64,000 nucleotides of DNA from Trichobilharzia szidati (Eukaryota > Platyhelminthes > Trematoda > Strigeidida > Schistosomatidae): the NCBI GenBank assembly GCA_944472155.2, contig OX235271.1, positions 86,131,256 through 86,195,255 of the forward strand. Reading direction: 5' to 3'. A program made the translations under genes and the position numbers. Within the stretch, counting starts at the first letter, position 1. Each line of letters begins with the position of its first letter. The notes beneath the pieces are model-generated. The model saw only the letters and a list, made by a program, of their open reading frames with translations. It was not told the DNA's origin and did no database searches. Positions 32,451-42,780 of this stretch are shown piece by piece.

Positions 32451-32734
32451 TGATGATGAAGGCAATAAAAAGGATGACATATCAGTCATTTTTTTCGTCC
32501 AGTAAGTCCAATTATATCAAGGGAAAGAAACAATTCAAATATTTCAAATCATATAATTTCGCTCACTCCTGAATAAATATTCACTCTTATAATAATAATA
32601 ATAATAATACTTGAATTTTACTAGGAATAGTATGACTCACGAAAAAATAAGTAGGAGTGTTGAAAATGCAGTTTGGAAAGGTTTCCTATGGAAACCGAAA
32701 TTATTCAGATATGTGATCTGATTGTGATACTATA

Positions 32735-33060
32735 AAATAGCTCAGTGGTAACGTCTCTGACTGCAGCACTGGGTGACACGGGTTAGAATCTCACAAGGGA
32801 CATGAGTTCCTTCAAGGTTGCAGATACGCCTTGCTGATGAGTTCCAACTAGCACGAAACCTAGGTTCAAGGCTTCCCTTGGTCGATCGCTTCCAATCATC
32901 TAATACTAACAATTCACCATGCACCATGATGGCGAGCCACCTAGCATGGTGGCCACATTGCAAGCTTGACTGATAGAATTCAGTCTGCAGTGAAGATAGG
33001 ACTAGACACATTACACTAGTTACTGACTAGTGTGCAATCAAAAACTATAAAATACAATTA
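32735..33060 (+). mobile_element. W1-like SINE with hammerhead ribozyme
   Basis: It begins with a tRNA-like head (TAGCTCAGTGGTAACGTC box A at about 32741, 'cgggttagaatctcac' box-B-like at 32778), followed by the hammerhead at 32829-32871 and a body that ends near 33060. Relatives are at 53330-53530 (minus), 21995-22250 and 18040-18620. No ORF. Confidence 0.65.
32829..32871 (+). ncRNA. Hammerhead ribozyme, complete core
   Basis: Stem I is CCTTG (32829-32833) with CAAGG (32867-32871), five perfect pairs. The core CTGATGA is at 32834-32840. Stem II is GTTC/GCAC around a CAACTA loop, with one mismatch. GAAA is at 32855-32858. Stem III is A-C with G-T around CTAG. The cleavage triplet GTT ends at 32866, so cleavage would fall between 32866 and 32867. 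All invariant core bases are present. The short stem III is usual for retroelement hammerheads. Weak stem II may lower activity. Confidence 0.75.
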
Positions 33061-33159
33061 GAAAACCAAGTAATCAATACATTGAGGCCTATTTAAATCA
33101 CTGGGCTGCCTAAATATTATATCCATTAAAATGCATTATTGTATTTTAGAACACAGCGT

Positions 33160-34230
33160 TCAATGAAGAGACTCTTTTCAACGCATTCATTTTCAAGCTG
33201 CACAATCGTATGTATATGGTTTGTTTATTACGAAATTATATCCGATGGGGGAATTGAATCAAAGGTGTGAATACATGAAGTAATAATAATAATAATAATA
33301 ATAATAGTATGAAATGCAATTAAAATATTTGTGATTATAATCATAGTTAAATGTCAAGTGGCAAAACAATTGATGTCATATACAGAATAAGTCATAAGAT
33401 GTATAGAATGACAAGTGGGACAAGTGGAATCAGTGCAAAGTGAGAATAGTAACAATGAAAAAAATCGTAGCAATGAGGGAAAGGTACATAGATTGATTAA
33501 ATAGACAAAATAAATAAATAAATATCTTTCCCTCTACTGACAAGGTAGAAGTAGCGATTGAACTTACTTCTTTTGTACATAAAGGTCTGGTTGGCTTAAA
33601 TTCATCAATGGCCAAGGCCTCCACTCTCTTTAGAAGTTTAGAACACAGAAAACTCTGTCGGCAAGTTAGTATGAATTCGATGGATGATCTTGAAATCATG
33701 TTCAGTGTTGGTAGAGTGACATGGGTCGATCAGGTGTTCTATAATAGAGTTTCTCACACCCTTCAGTGCTGCAATATGTTCTCGTATCCGTGAGTAGAGA
33801 GTTCACTGCCTACGGCCAATATACCTAGTTCCACAAGAGTAAGTGAACTGATAGATGGATGCACATAGATGCACATGGAGGCAGCCAGGCGGGGAAGCTT
33901 ATCTTTTACAAAGATGGAGAACAAGTTGTGGCTGGTGAACATCATTTGTAGTTTTGCAGCAAAAATGTCTTGCTGAGTGGTTAAGAGAGACGGTTTTTGA
34001 GCATATCTGAAGCTTGATCACCTTTGAATTCCAAATTCACGAATATGTTTTTCTCTAGGGTTAAGACAGTGACCAGTTTCGACCGCTTATCTTTTGTATT
34101 TTTGCCAATAAATAGGTTCGGTCAATCGTTTTCTGCGAGCGCAGCTTTTAGGAACTCAAGTTCTGAGCCAACGCAATCACAGCTACAAATGTTTCTTATC
34201 CTGAAACAAAGCGAATGAATTAGGTATTTA
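33160..34230 (-). mobile_element. Penelope-like element, nuclease part
   Basis: Same subfamily as 15490-17120. The minus strand has a decayed linker (about 34045-33960), 'KDKLPRLAASMCIY' (about 33910), a nuclease core with frameshifts (about 33840-33720) and the C-tail down to 33540. The 3' UTR ends near 33160 with 'gttgaaaagagtctcttc'. It is heavily damaged. Confidence 0.72.
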
Positions 34231-34539
34231 ATAAATCATTGAATCTACTCAGCTTCATGTTTTTTAATCATCTGATTACCACAGTGACTCACAATCTATA
34301 CTCGCGCGCAATTTCAAATAAGTTTCCACCTATCTCTAGGACTTTTTCGAAGAAAATATTAGAAGAACATTGTGGAGTAGTATTGGAAAATGCTTTGGAT
34401 GGAACAACATTGCCTCAAACTATATATTATAGGTTATTATATTATTTGAAGATTATGCACAAGAAGTAAATACCTTACTATGCCACTCGTTGAAAATTCT
34501 GTATTGTGTCTAAATGTACTTTCCAGAATTAAAGCTACC

Positions 34540-34725
34540 ATTATTATGCTATTGATATATACTACTGACTGAATGATATAAGTAGCTGTATGTCACTCAC
34601 GTGAAACAGTAGTGTTTGCTCACCAATACTGAACAACAGTTTATCTCGTTTTTGGTATATCCGGTTTACCTTAGCTCAGACAGCCGAACTAAGTCAAACT
34701 TCTCCAATTCAAAGTTTTCCTACAG
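34540..34725 (-). repeat. R-family repeat with hammerhead relic
   Basis: On the minus strand 'gagctaaggtaaaccgg...aacgagataaactgttgttcag' corresponds to the stem II-GAAA-stem III part of the R-family hammerhead (compare 40480-40535), with GAAA changed to TAAA. Confidence 0.45.
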
Positions 34726-34799
34726 AAACCGTAGTCAAAAATAAGCAATTAGTAAATCGTGAATTTTATTCGATATATCACATAAATTTATGCAAGTAG

Positions 34800-35735
34800 C
34801 TAATCATTCCATATTAGTTTGTTTATTAGATGTATCACACAGTGAAACAGTATTACTATTGACTGGATGACGTTTCGAACAAAATTTATTGTTCATAATC
34901 ATTTCATCAATTATAATCACACGACTTCGAAACTTGAGTTTTATAGTTTTCTTTGTCCTCTCCTATTTGTCGTCGTTGGGGTAGTAGAATTTTCCAGATG
35001 TCCGAGTGGACAGGTGTTGAATCATTCCTATTACACGTGTTGGTTCGCAGTTGATTAGATAAACAAAGCTTCTGTTATCAATCTCTCCCTCCACCCTGTG
35101 ACATTAGATTTTGAAACTGTCATCTTATTATCCCATCCTATTTTATGGTTGTGTTTAATTGCATGTAGTGAGTACTATAGATGAACTATTCTCTAGATTT
35201 CTTATCTTACTCGGGTCATCTAATCCAGATTTTGCTGCTAGGATTTTGTGCTCGACTAGTCTGACTGCCCCTATTCTACTAGTTTGACCTATGTATTTGA
35301 CCTGACAATCACTGCAGGCAGGGTATTAGATAAACTAAATTGTTTTGTTTTATTGGCTCCGCTGGCGGCGTCCTTTAACCGACAAAGCTTGTTTCTAATT
35401 GAGTTTGTGGGTGGTTTGAATGCCAGCCACTTTTATTACTGCCTTGTTAAGAATTCTGCGTAAGGTTTCCGAGGTTCCTTCCTTGTCTGGAATTACTACT
35501 GATGATTTTGATTCCTTATTGTTGGTGTTGTCTCGCGCATATTTGACACGCATGTCGTCACTAATATTTTTATTATTATTATCACTATCACTGCTGTCAT
35601 TACTTATTTTATTTTTACGTTTCCCTACACATTTCCTGACTAATTTATCAGAGTAATTATTAAGTTTCAAGGCTTCTTTTATGTTTCGCTGTATGATACA
35701 TCTAATAAACCAACCAATATGGAATTACTTACTAC
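34800..35735 (-). mobile_element. Penelope-like element with inverted ends
   Basis: The minus strand opens at 35670-35395 (a Lys/Asn/Ser-rich linker: NNYSDKLVRKCVGKRK, DNTNNKESKSSVVIPD). A frameshift leads to a nuclease segment YPACSDCQVKYIGQTSRIGAVRLVEHK (about 35325-35240, in parts). The left end near 34815-34850 ('ccatattagtttgtttattag', in part) reappears inverted at about 35700-35730, so the element is bounded by short inverted repeats. A GAAACGTC hammerhead-like end is at 34880-34865. The RT is missing. Confidence 0.7.
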
Positions 35736-35789
35736 CACAGTGCCCAAGTTTTACACATATATAAGTAGCTAGTCAGAATTCATGTGGTT

Positions 35790-35890
35790 TCAAGTGATTT
35801 GGTTCTCTCAGCTAAGTCAAACTGGGTACACCGCCGATGAGCTAAGCTTCAAATCATCAAAATGACTGTCCAGTGTTTCGATCACTTCTG
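35790..35890 (+). repeat. R-family repeat, hammerhead relic
   Basis: 'gtacaccgccgatgagctaagc' (in parts) and 'gactgtccagtgtt' match the plus equivalent of the hammerhead-like part at 40535-40480. The core reads CCGATGA instead of CTGATGA. Confidence 0.45.
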
Positions 35891-36149
35891 TCTGGTTAGC
35901 AAGTATTACTGGTTGATATCAGTCCACATTGAATTTCTTGTCATTTTTGTCAAAAGAAAGAGGAAATAACTTTGATCGTCAGATTAATAGAACACAAAAC
36001 TCTTTCGTGTAGAATCCGTGCGTGTGTATAAATGTTTAGTGAAACGAATTCGATTATTTCGTAAGACTGATGTAAAATATCCTTGTGACTGTAATAGTAC
36101 GAAATTTGGGTTCTTTATCACTTTAGATAGGTTTTTTTTCTATGATTGG

Positions 36150-36545
36150 TTTGTAAGAATTAGATTTGAGTTTACGAGTTGATCACAGACTGATATCAGT
36201 TAGAGAACCATTGAAAACCAGTTAGGAGTACTGGAAAGCTTTTTCCTTCTCCTAGTTTGGGAATCATCAACAGTACTCACCCACCAACAGGGTTCAAACC
36301 CAGGACCTTCAGGTTACAAGGTAAGCTAGCTGGTATACCATTCAGCCACTGGGAGCCGATTCAATGGCCAACCCATGAATTCTAACTTCTACCGATTCTT
36401 GATTGAGGGCGACCCCAACCAAAGTCGTTGGTGGGACATCCATCCACACATGTGACATCTGGATGGACCTCACTGGTCATGACTTCTCACTAGAACTCCA
36501 AGAAACTCCATCTTGTAGTCAGTCACTAGCGAGCAGCAGATTGAT
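36150..36545 (-). mobile_element. SINE B, full length
   Basis: A minus-strand copy with the 3' end at 36150-36250, a decayed module near 36285-36230, box B 'gggttcaaaccc' type and the 5' body to 36545. It pairs as a large inverted repeat with 36620-36920. Confidence 0.75.
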
Positions 36546-36619
36546 TTCCTATGATTGGTTTGTAAGGATTAGATTTTATTTTACGAGTTGATCATGGATT
36601 TTATGTCAGTTAGAGAACC

Positions 36620-36920
36620 ATTGAAAACAGTGAGGTCCATGCAGATATCACGTGTGGGGATGGATGTTCCACCAACGACTTTGGTTGGGGTCGCCCTCAA
36701 TCAAGAATCGGTAGAAGTTAGAATTCATGGGTTGGCCATTGAATCGGCTCCCAGTGGCTGAATGGTATACCAGCTAGCTTACCTTGTAACCTGAAGGTCC
36801 TGGGTTTGAACCCTGTTGGTGGGTGAGTACTGTTGATGATTCCCAAACTAGGAGAAGGAAAAAGCTTTCCAGTACTCCTAACTGGTTTTCAATGGTTCTC
36901 TAACTGATATCAATCTTTGG
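36620..36920 (+). mobile_element. SINE B, full length
   Basis: Right arm of the inverted pair. The body is 'ggttggggtcgccctcaatc', the tRNA-like middle 'gtggctgaatggtatacc', and the module at about 36820-36875 has TTGATGA-TTCC-CAAACTA-GGAG and a changed GAAA region. The PLE at 36913 begins in its 3' end. Confidence 0.75.
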
Positions 36921-37407
36921 ATAATGTTATTAGAAGACGGAGATTATCTGAAAACATATGTGATGTATTTGCGCCATACATTTCAAACAATCTGATCACA
37001 CATTTACTTGTCAGGTCGATATATATGAAATAATTAAGATTAATTTAATTAAGAGACTTGATGAAATGTTTATTTAAGAGGATTCAATGTATTTGCGTGG
37101 CTGATGTTATAGAGAAAGAAAATGAAATATTGATGGATACTCGTGTTTGAAAACCAATATCCTTTAAAGTTTTTAAACAGGTGTAGAAGTCAATTAGTCT
37201 TTAAACCTACAATCTATACTGCCCCTAAGAAAAATGTTTTCATCAAATTACCTTTTAACGGGGAAATAAACAATAGGATTTTGATTATAGGTTTCCAGGT
37301 CGTAGGTGTTACGAATTTCCTGGAATAATTTGAGCGCCGAGTCAGATTGATTCATTATAAATTATTTAAATTAGTCCCAGCGTGTTAAGATAATCAAAAC
37401 AAGATTT

Positions 37408-37459
37408 TTCTGAACGTTTCGCTGTGTAAGCCACAGCTTCTTCAGCAGATTTATTCGGA
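37408..37459 (-). ncRNA. PLE-type hammerhead motif, left arm
   Basis: The minus strand reads TCTG, CTGAAGA, A, GCTGTG-GCTTA-CACAGC, GAAA, CGTT, CAGA. Stem I is four pairs (TCTG/CAGA) and stem II six perfect pairs. Stem III is the palindrome ACGT, which can form only between two molecules or with a neighbouring copy. One extra A sits between the core and stem II. Confidence 0.65.
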
Positions 37460-37585
37460 TTTTTATTGATCATCAAAATATTTAGTCAAAAATTTAACAT
37501 AAATTAAAATCAGTTTATTTGAAGGTCATTTGTCCATGGACATTTTTTTTTGACTATACATTTTGATGATTAATAAAAATCCAAA

Positions 37586-37634
37586 TAAATCTGCTGAAGA
37601 AGCTGTGGCTTACACAGCGAAACGTTCAGAAAAA
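37586..37634 (+). ncRNA. PLE-type hammerhead motif, right arm
   Basis: This is the same motif on the plus strand: TCTG at the left, CTGAAGA, the six-pair stem GCTGTG/CACAGC with loop GCTTA, then GAAACGTT and CAGA. It is identical to the left-arm copy over the ribozyme itself. Confidence 0.65.
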
Positions 37635-38985
37635 TCTTGTTTTGATTATCTTAACACACTGGGATTAATTTAAATAATTTATAATGAATAGGATTTTGAG
37701 ACAAAAGTTAAATTCTGTCATCCTTAGGACCTATTATGCAGCCCGGCTTGTAATTAGCGGAAAAGCCAAAAGTATGTTCCACCGCAAACCTCAAAAGTGC
37801 ACAAGTGATTATGTCAAATCCCACACTATTTACCAATTTATGTGCGTGTGGATACACGTACATAGGGAGAAGTAATCGTGCTTGCATGTGAGGGTGGGAG
37901 AGCACATCCCGAAATGGTTAGAAAAACAAATGAATTGTGGAAAATCAATAGACGCAGGTGGTAGACTACCAACTTCGTCTATGGCCAAACATCTGATCGA
38001 GATGAACCATAACAAGCTGTTCCCTTGCCATATGTTCTTATGTTCATTGAAAATAATTCCACACTTGAAGTGTGTAGAGCTTGAAAGCAAAATTAGTGGC
38101 ATAGGCAGGTATTCCTTGATGAATGCGGCGTAATTATTGTTTGGAAACTAAATGGGCTAGTTTCTGCTGTCACTAACAATGGCCTCAGTATGCAGTTACA
38201 GTGCTCTGTTTAGGAAAAGGACCATAGGCGCAGCTGCACCTTTTTTAAATAACCTAGCCGCTATTACTTGCCATTCGTAGCCCCCAACTCTCCAGGCATT
38301 CACTGCGTTTTTGTTTTGTTAAAACTGACAGCAATTACGAGGTTGGTTGATATCTGTTATAGTAATATCGGTTATCTAACGTTATATGAAACTAGTCAGG
38401 ATTATCCATCAGGACAGTGAGCGGCTCAGCAGGCTTCTACCGTTATGTTCAATGTAGATTCTCCGTTTACCCAATGTTATCCTGATTGCCTACGAGCCTA
38501 AAATGATGTGTACTTTTTGGTTTTATCACAGGGAAACAAAACAGTGGTAGTCACACACTCACTCACTGCCCTATTAATCTTAAGTTGTAATATGTGCTAA
38601 AGATACCCAGTGACTTGGTATATTTGTCAAATGACACAATCCAGTGTTATATTTTCTTACGTCTTATAAAATCAAAATCGTTCTCAGTGACGCATATGTA
38701 TTCACTCTTTTGATCTCTCCCACCTAATAAACCATTTTGTTTTTTCATGTTACCATTCTTCTCCCTCACATTTAAGCTCACTTCAGTTCTTTTGAATCTC
38801 TCTGCTCTTGCTTTGTCTGTTACATGGAGATCTGACAAGTTGAACCGTTGCACATCTCTACAAAGTCCTACGTTGAAACCAGTCAGTCAATCAATAGGAT
38901 GCACAACCACTTGGCAAATTTTAAAATTAGTCAGTGGCATATTGGTCATGTTTTTATTTTCAGATTAAAATCCTCATATACCTGG

Positions 38986-39170
38986 TGCGTCGGTGGCGCA
39001 GTGGTTAGGACTCTCACCGACCATGAACATGGTCCGGGATTCGATCCCCTGCCGAGGCACATCCGATATCTATGGTCGGCCTGCAAAATTTGGGCTACCG
39101 ATATTCATGCTGAAAATTCCATACTTGTGCTGAAAATACGATGTGGCATCAAGCTGTAATCAAAATAAAT
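38986..39170 (+). mobile_element. SINE A, type 2, nested in a PLE
   Basis: The head is TGCGTCGGTGGCGCAGTGG with box B GGGATTCGATCCCC. The tail matches 1543-1722 and ends in A-rich 'aaaataaataaaat' at about 39165-39190. It lies in the 3' UTR of the PLE. Confidence 0.8.
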
Positions 39171-39689
39171 AAAATATAAAATAAAATAACAGTCATGTTA
39201 ACTCAGCCTTTAAGGTCATCTATAAAAATGGTCAAGGGCGCTTATAGAAATACGCTGAGGCTCTAGCTATTCATAAACTTAAACCCCACCCCCCTGTGTA
39301 TTCAAAAAACAGTTTATTATTAATCTTAACCTACCTTGGTAATCCTTATTGAATTGGATTAACAAACGTTGTATTAATCATTCTTAAATCTTTCTTTTTC
39401 TCACTTTGCTTAGCTTAATTGCCCTTAATTTTTTCCATACATATCGACTTGACAAGTAAATGTGTGATCAGATTGTTGAAAATGTATAGCGCAAATACAT
39501 CCCAAATTAGTTTTCAGATAATCTCCGTCTTCCAATAACAACACTATCCAAATTTATAAAAGGGACTAACTGCTTTAAATTCTTTATAATCGATATTTCA
39601 ACACACACACACAAATATACGATTAATCCTCTGAATACTATTCCTAAACTGAAAAGACATACAGAAGACTGGCTGATCGAGAAGGTTTT

Positions 39690-40110
39690 ACGACTTCAGA
39701 GAAAAGACACTTCGACTAGAATCAAAATTCACAATTCACCAACTAGCTAGTAATTTGCACTGTACACAGTTCGGGGGGAGGGGAGTCATTTCATCACAGT
39801 ATCCTTTCGAGAACGAAATCATTCAGATCGCAAAGTAGATGATCTGCTTGATACTATAAATGGTAATCAAGGAAAACTAGCATAACTGCATAAACTTATA
39901 TGCTACTTTTCTATGGTTTGGTTAGTAAGAGTTGGTTTTGTTTTTTTACGAGTTGATCACGGATTGATATCAATTAGAGAATCATTGAAAACCAGGGAGG
40001 ATTCCCAAACTAGGATGAAGCAGCTGTCCAGTACTCCCTGGTTTTCAATGCTTCTCTAACTGATATCAATCCATGATCAACATAACTAACCTTTACAAAC
40101 CAAACCATAG
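39690..40110. mobile_element. R-family repeat and SINE B 3' ends
   Basis: 39700-39900 matches 31250-31450 (R family). At 39920-40005 and 40005-40090 two SINE B 3' ends are set head-to-head, sharing 'actaggatgaagcagctgtcc' near their join. Confidence 0.5.
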
Positions 40111-40385
40111 AAAATTAATCTGATGCTTGCTTGGAGTTTCCTGGAGTTCCAGTGAGAAGTTGTGTTCAGTGAGGTTCATCCGGTCAAGTGTGTGAGGATG
40201 GATGTCCCACGGATTACAATGGTCGGTGGTTGTGCTAATTGCATCACGAATGGGTAGAAATTAGAATTCATGGATTGGCCAATGAATCGGCTCTAAGTGG
40301 CTGAATGGTATACGAGCTAGCTTGCTTTGTAACCGGAAGGTCCTAGGTTCAAACCCTGTTGGTGGGTGCATACTGCCGATGATTA
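40100..40385 (+). mobile_element. SINE B, 5' and tRNA-like parts
   Basis: It reads through 'ccggaaggtcctaggttcaaaccc' (in part) and stops in the ribozyme-like module at 'ctgccgatgatt', where the R-family repeat begins. So the R repeat and SINE B are joined at about 40387. Confidence 0.65.
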
Positions 40386-40640
40386 CATACTACTGATTAA
40401 TTCAGATGAGCAGTTGTATACAGTTCACATCAACCAGTAGTGCTTGCTTGCTTGCTGGCCATATTGAGGGGATATTAACGCTGGACGGCCGTTCCTCTCG
40501 TTTTGTGGTTGAGCTCATCAGCGGTGTACTCAGTTTGACTCAGCAATGCAATCAAACCACCCAATTCAAGGCTAGCTACTAGAGCAAAGTGGTGTTACCA
40601 CAAATCCAATTCACAAATTTTTTAAACAGTTAGCAATTTG
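40385..40640 (-). repeat. R-family repeat with hammerhead-like core
   Basis: On the minus strand the segment at 40535-40480 reads CTGATGA-GCTC, a loop, CGAG, then AGGAAC where GAAAC is expected, then a GGCC hairpin and GTC. The 5' core is intact and the 3' core is altered. The copies at 48395-48470 (minus) keep GTGAAAC, so the family ancestor probably had a full hammerhead. Confidence 0.5.
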
Positions 40641-40784
40641 TAATGTGTACAATTCAAGTAGTGGAATTTAGCCAGTTTTTTCAGTCTAATGAGAAATCAC
40701 ACCTAGTTATATCTAGTTACTTCATATAACTGAAATATGTGTCTGACCGATTGAATGAAGCGACTTTTAATCTGATTGGTGGAC

Positions 40785-41075
40785 GGTGACTAGCATTGGA
40801 ATCCACGATGCGCATTTCGTCCTATTTGGGACTCGTCATCTGGATGTAACTGCATTTCCCAGTGAGTGATAATGTTCCCACCTAGGCTCGAACCCAGTGC
40901 CCATAGTTTAAAACTCCAAAGCGTTATCCACCAGACCACTTGGTCCACGAGAGCCACCTCTTGTACAACGGGTCATATTAATTATTTAATTGAATTTTAG
41001 ATTTTCCCGTCGACTGATTGGACCGAAGTGCTCGGTCTCAGGTTGACATGTCGGCTTCAAATGCGGTCATTATTC
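40785..41075 (-). mobile_element. Sm-alpha-like SINE, full length
   Basis: The minus strand has the 5' segment 'gccgacatgtcaacctgag', a tRNA-like head with box A AAGTGGTCTGGTGGATAACG and box B GGTTCGAGCC, then the ribozyme at 40857-40811: ATCCAG-ATGACGA-GTCC-CAAATA-GGAC-GAAA, a short stem III and CATC, with GTGGAT for the far side of stem I. C3 is A and stem I has one mismatch. The same layout is at 61010-61330. Confidence 0.8.
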
Positions 41076-41089
41076 CTTTAATAATAATG

Positions 41090-41332
41090 ATAATTTTTTA
41101 TTCCTTCAAGTTCTCAGTGGAATACAGGGTTTCAAGCCTCTCACTTGAAGTTTCGGTAACAGTGGTGTTTAATTTTACAGGATAGTGTTGCTAGCCTCAT
41201 TCCCAACCTTTCCTCTTTACCAGCTTTATTTCTTGCTTAGCGAGGTAAAGGAGTGCGTTTGTGGTCGGAGATCGAACTCCGGACGATGTGCATGGTCGGC
41301 GAGCGTCCTAACCGCTGTGCCACCGACGCACT
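41090..41332 (-). mobile_element. SINE A, type 1
   Basis: On the minus strand the head TGCGTCGGTGGCACAGCGG has box B GAGTTCGATCTCC, followed by the type 1 tail ('aggtaaaggagtgcg' side reversed, 'ctagcaacac', 'ttgaaaccctgtattccac'). ATAAT repeats flank both ends, hiding any target duplication. Confidence 0.78.
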
Positions 41333-41889
41333 AATAATAATAATAATAGTACTTCTGATACAATGTGGAATTTTCAGCCTGTGATTCAATACTGCGTGTA
41401 ATTTTCTGTTTGCATTACACCGTAGTGGAGTGGGGTGGGGAATCATTAACATTACATCTATAGTGACAATAATATGGGTTAGAACATGAGTATAAAATTA
41501 AAATTTAAGTGGAAATATTAACAACAATGATATATTTATTATTGAAAGGAGGAATAAAGAGGGCCATTTACTCCGTGTTTCATAGTAAGTTAGTGGTTCT
41601 ATGCCATACACTTTTCTTATCACATAGAATGCCTGCTATAAATAAGTTATCGTGAAGCCTTTATACTTAGTCGTCCGGTCATAAAGTCTTTTATCATTGA
41701 TTGTTTTACCCCTACCTGATGAAATGCAAGTAGAGAATTGAGCATAAAGAGGATGTTGGGAGTCCGATGAGATAATATATATATTAATTTCTTGAATGGC
41801 TGCAAGTGTCTATCTACAACAATATTAACAAGTTGGTTTAGTGGTGCCACACTACTCGTCTTACTGACAACTTTTAGTGACTTTCACAG

Positions 41890-42780
41890 TGCAATATAGT
41901 TCTTCTCAAGAAGCTCAGGAAAGATTAAAGAGAGGCGATAAAGAAGAATAGGTAAATCCAATCCAGAACTATATGCTCAGAAGAAGTTATTGAAGATGAA
42001 TTAAGCATTGTATATGATACCTTGATTGACTGAAAATAGCTGTCCCGAAAAATTTATCAAGAAGCACATGACAAAGAAAGCGGAAATGGATTACTCTCTA
42101 TCCATAAACAAGAAGCCTCTTTATATACGACTGCAATTCAAGGGCGATATACCAAGTGAGATAATTACGAGGAAATTAAGAAAATCAGTTCAAAGAAATT
42201 TTAATGCTGGCGAAATTCATGTCTTATTCTCTACACGACCGATGGTGCTACCTCGACTGAAAGATAAAGTACCTAGACTAGCCACTTCAAATTGCATTTA
42301 CCAATTCAACTGCGCTTGTGGAGCGAGTTATATTGGCCGTTGTTCTAGGAACTTGATTTTTCGTGCTCGAGAACATCTCCCAGTAAGGCTAAGTAAAGGT
42401 GTAGTTAAAACCATTAACAGTTCGATATTGGACCATTTGGTGCAAACTGGCCGCAAAGCCGGTCAGCGTGGAAGAATCCTTCTCTATCATTTACCGGGTG
42501 CCTAATAAATTGCCAAAATCACCGAAGCACCGCATGCTTCAAACAGCAAAGGCTATCGCGATTCGCATGAAGCATTCAGTTTGTTGTTATGTTGGTGCTT
42601 TTGAACTGTAATCTGTTGATATTATTGATTCGCGGTTATTTAAAAATTAATGTTGTTCATAACACCAATTCATTCACTACTATTATGTATATATAACTGT
42701 AGAACCTGCTGATGAAGGCGGCAAAGTTCTACAATAGAGTCCCAAGAAACGAACGCACAAGTGACCTTGAACCGACTAAT
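41890..42780 (+). mobile_element. Penelope-like element, 3' half
   Basis: Plus-strand sister of 12230-13385. RT thumb remnants (about 41950-42020) lead into an open stretch at 42026-42505 with CPEKFIKKHM, RLQFKGDIPSEIITRKL and the GIY-YIG core CIYQFNCACGASYIGRCSR, FRAREHLP. The 3' UTR ends near 42735 with 'tgtagaacctgctgatgaag'. An inverted piece of this end recurs at 43316-43410. Confidence 0.85.
42026..42505 (+). pseudogene. PLE GIY-YIG nuclease, best copy here
   Basis: This 159-codon frame holds the clearest nuclease. The first GIY-like strand is IYQF, the second is YIG, and an Arg follows in the FRAREH segment. A conserved CxC pair (CACG) lies between, as usual in PLE nucleases. The end is frameshifted after DHLVQTGRKAG: the sister copy at 12574 continues as ASVEESLSIIYRV. 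The start used by the open frame is probably not the true one, because the RT thumb lies upstream in another frame. Confidence 0.75.

Larger units (their letters stand above)
37285..37699 (+). mobile_element. Ribozyme-bearing foldback insertion with 13-bp duplication
   Basis: AATAGGATTTTGA stands at 37272-37284 and 37687-37699 and brackets the insertion. Inside are two 129-base inverted arms, 37350-37478 and 37561-37689, with only about four differences by eye. Each arm holds a PLE-type hammerhead-like motif. The spacer is 82 bases. There is no ORF. It is a short, non-autonomous, PLE-derived or retrozyme-like insertion. Confidence 0.85.
37143..38133 (+). pseudogene. PLE linker and GIY-YIG nuclease, split
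   Basis: Coding sequence runs 37143-37284 and resumes at 37687. The phrase NRIL is repeated on both sides because of the target duplication. A frame at 37684-37875 (KPQKCTSDYVKSHTIYQF) reaches the nuclease, where a stop after HREK and a shift lead to 37882-38133. The first part of the nuclease (CIYQF...YIGRS type) is damaged: 'YTYIGRSNRACM' can be read only across frames. Removing the insertion would give one nearly continuous frame. Confidence 0.7.
36913..39545 (+). mobile_element. Penelope-like element with inverted ends and nested insertions
   Basis: The left end (36913-37030) is an inverted copy of the 3' end (about 39400-39545): 'gaagacggagattatctgaaaac' against its reverse complement, and 'atctgatcacacatttacttg' likewise. 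Between them lie an RT C-terminal part (ENQYPLKFLNRC, 37147-37185), a linker and a nuclease (about 37685-38133: RQKLNSVILRTYYAARL, then VRVGEHIPKWLEKQ, SMAKHLIEMNHNKL). Two later insertions sit inside: a ribozyme foldback at 37285-37699 and a SINE A at 38986-39170. Confidence 0.82.
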
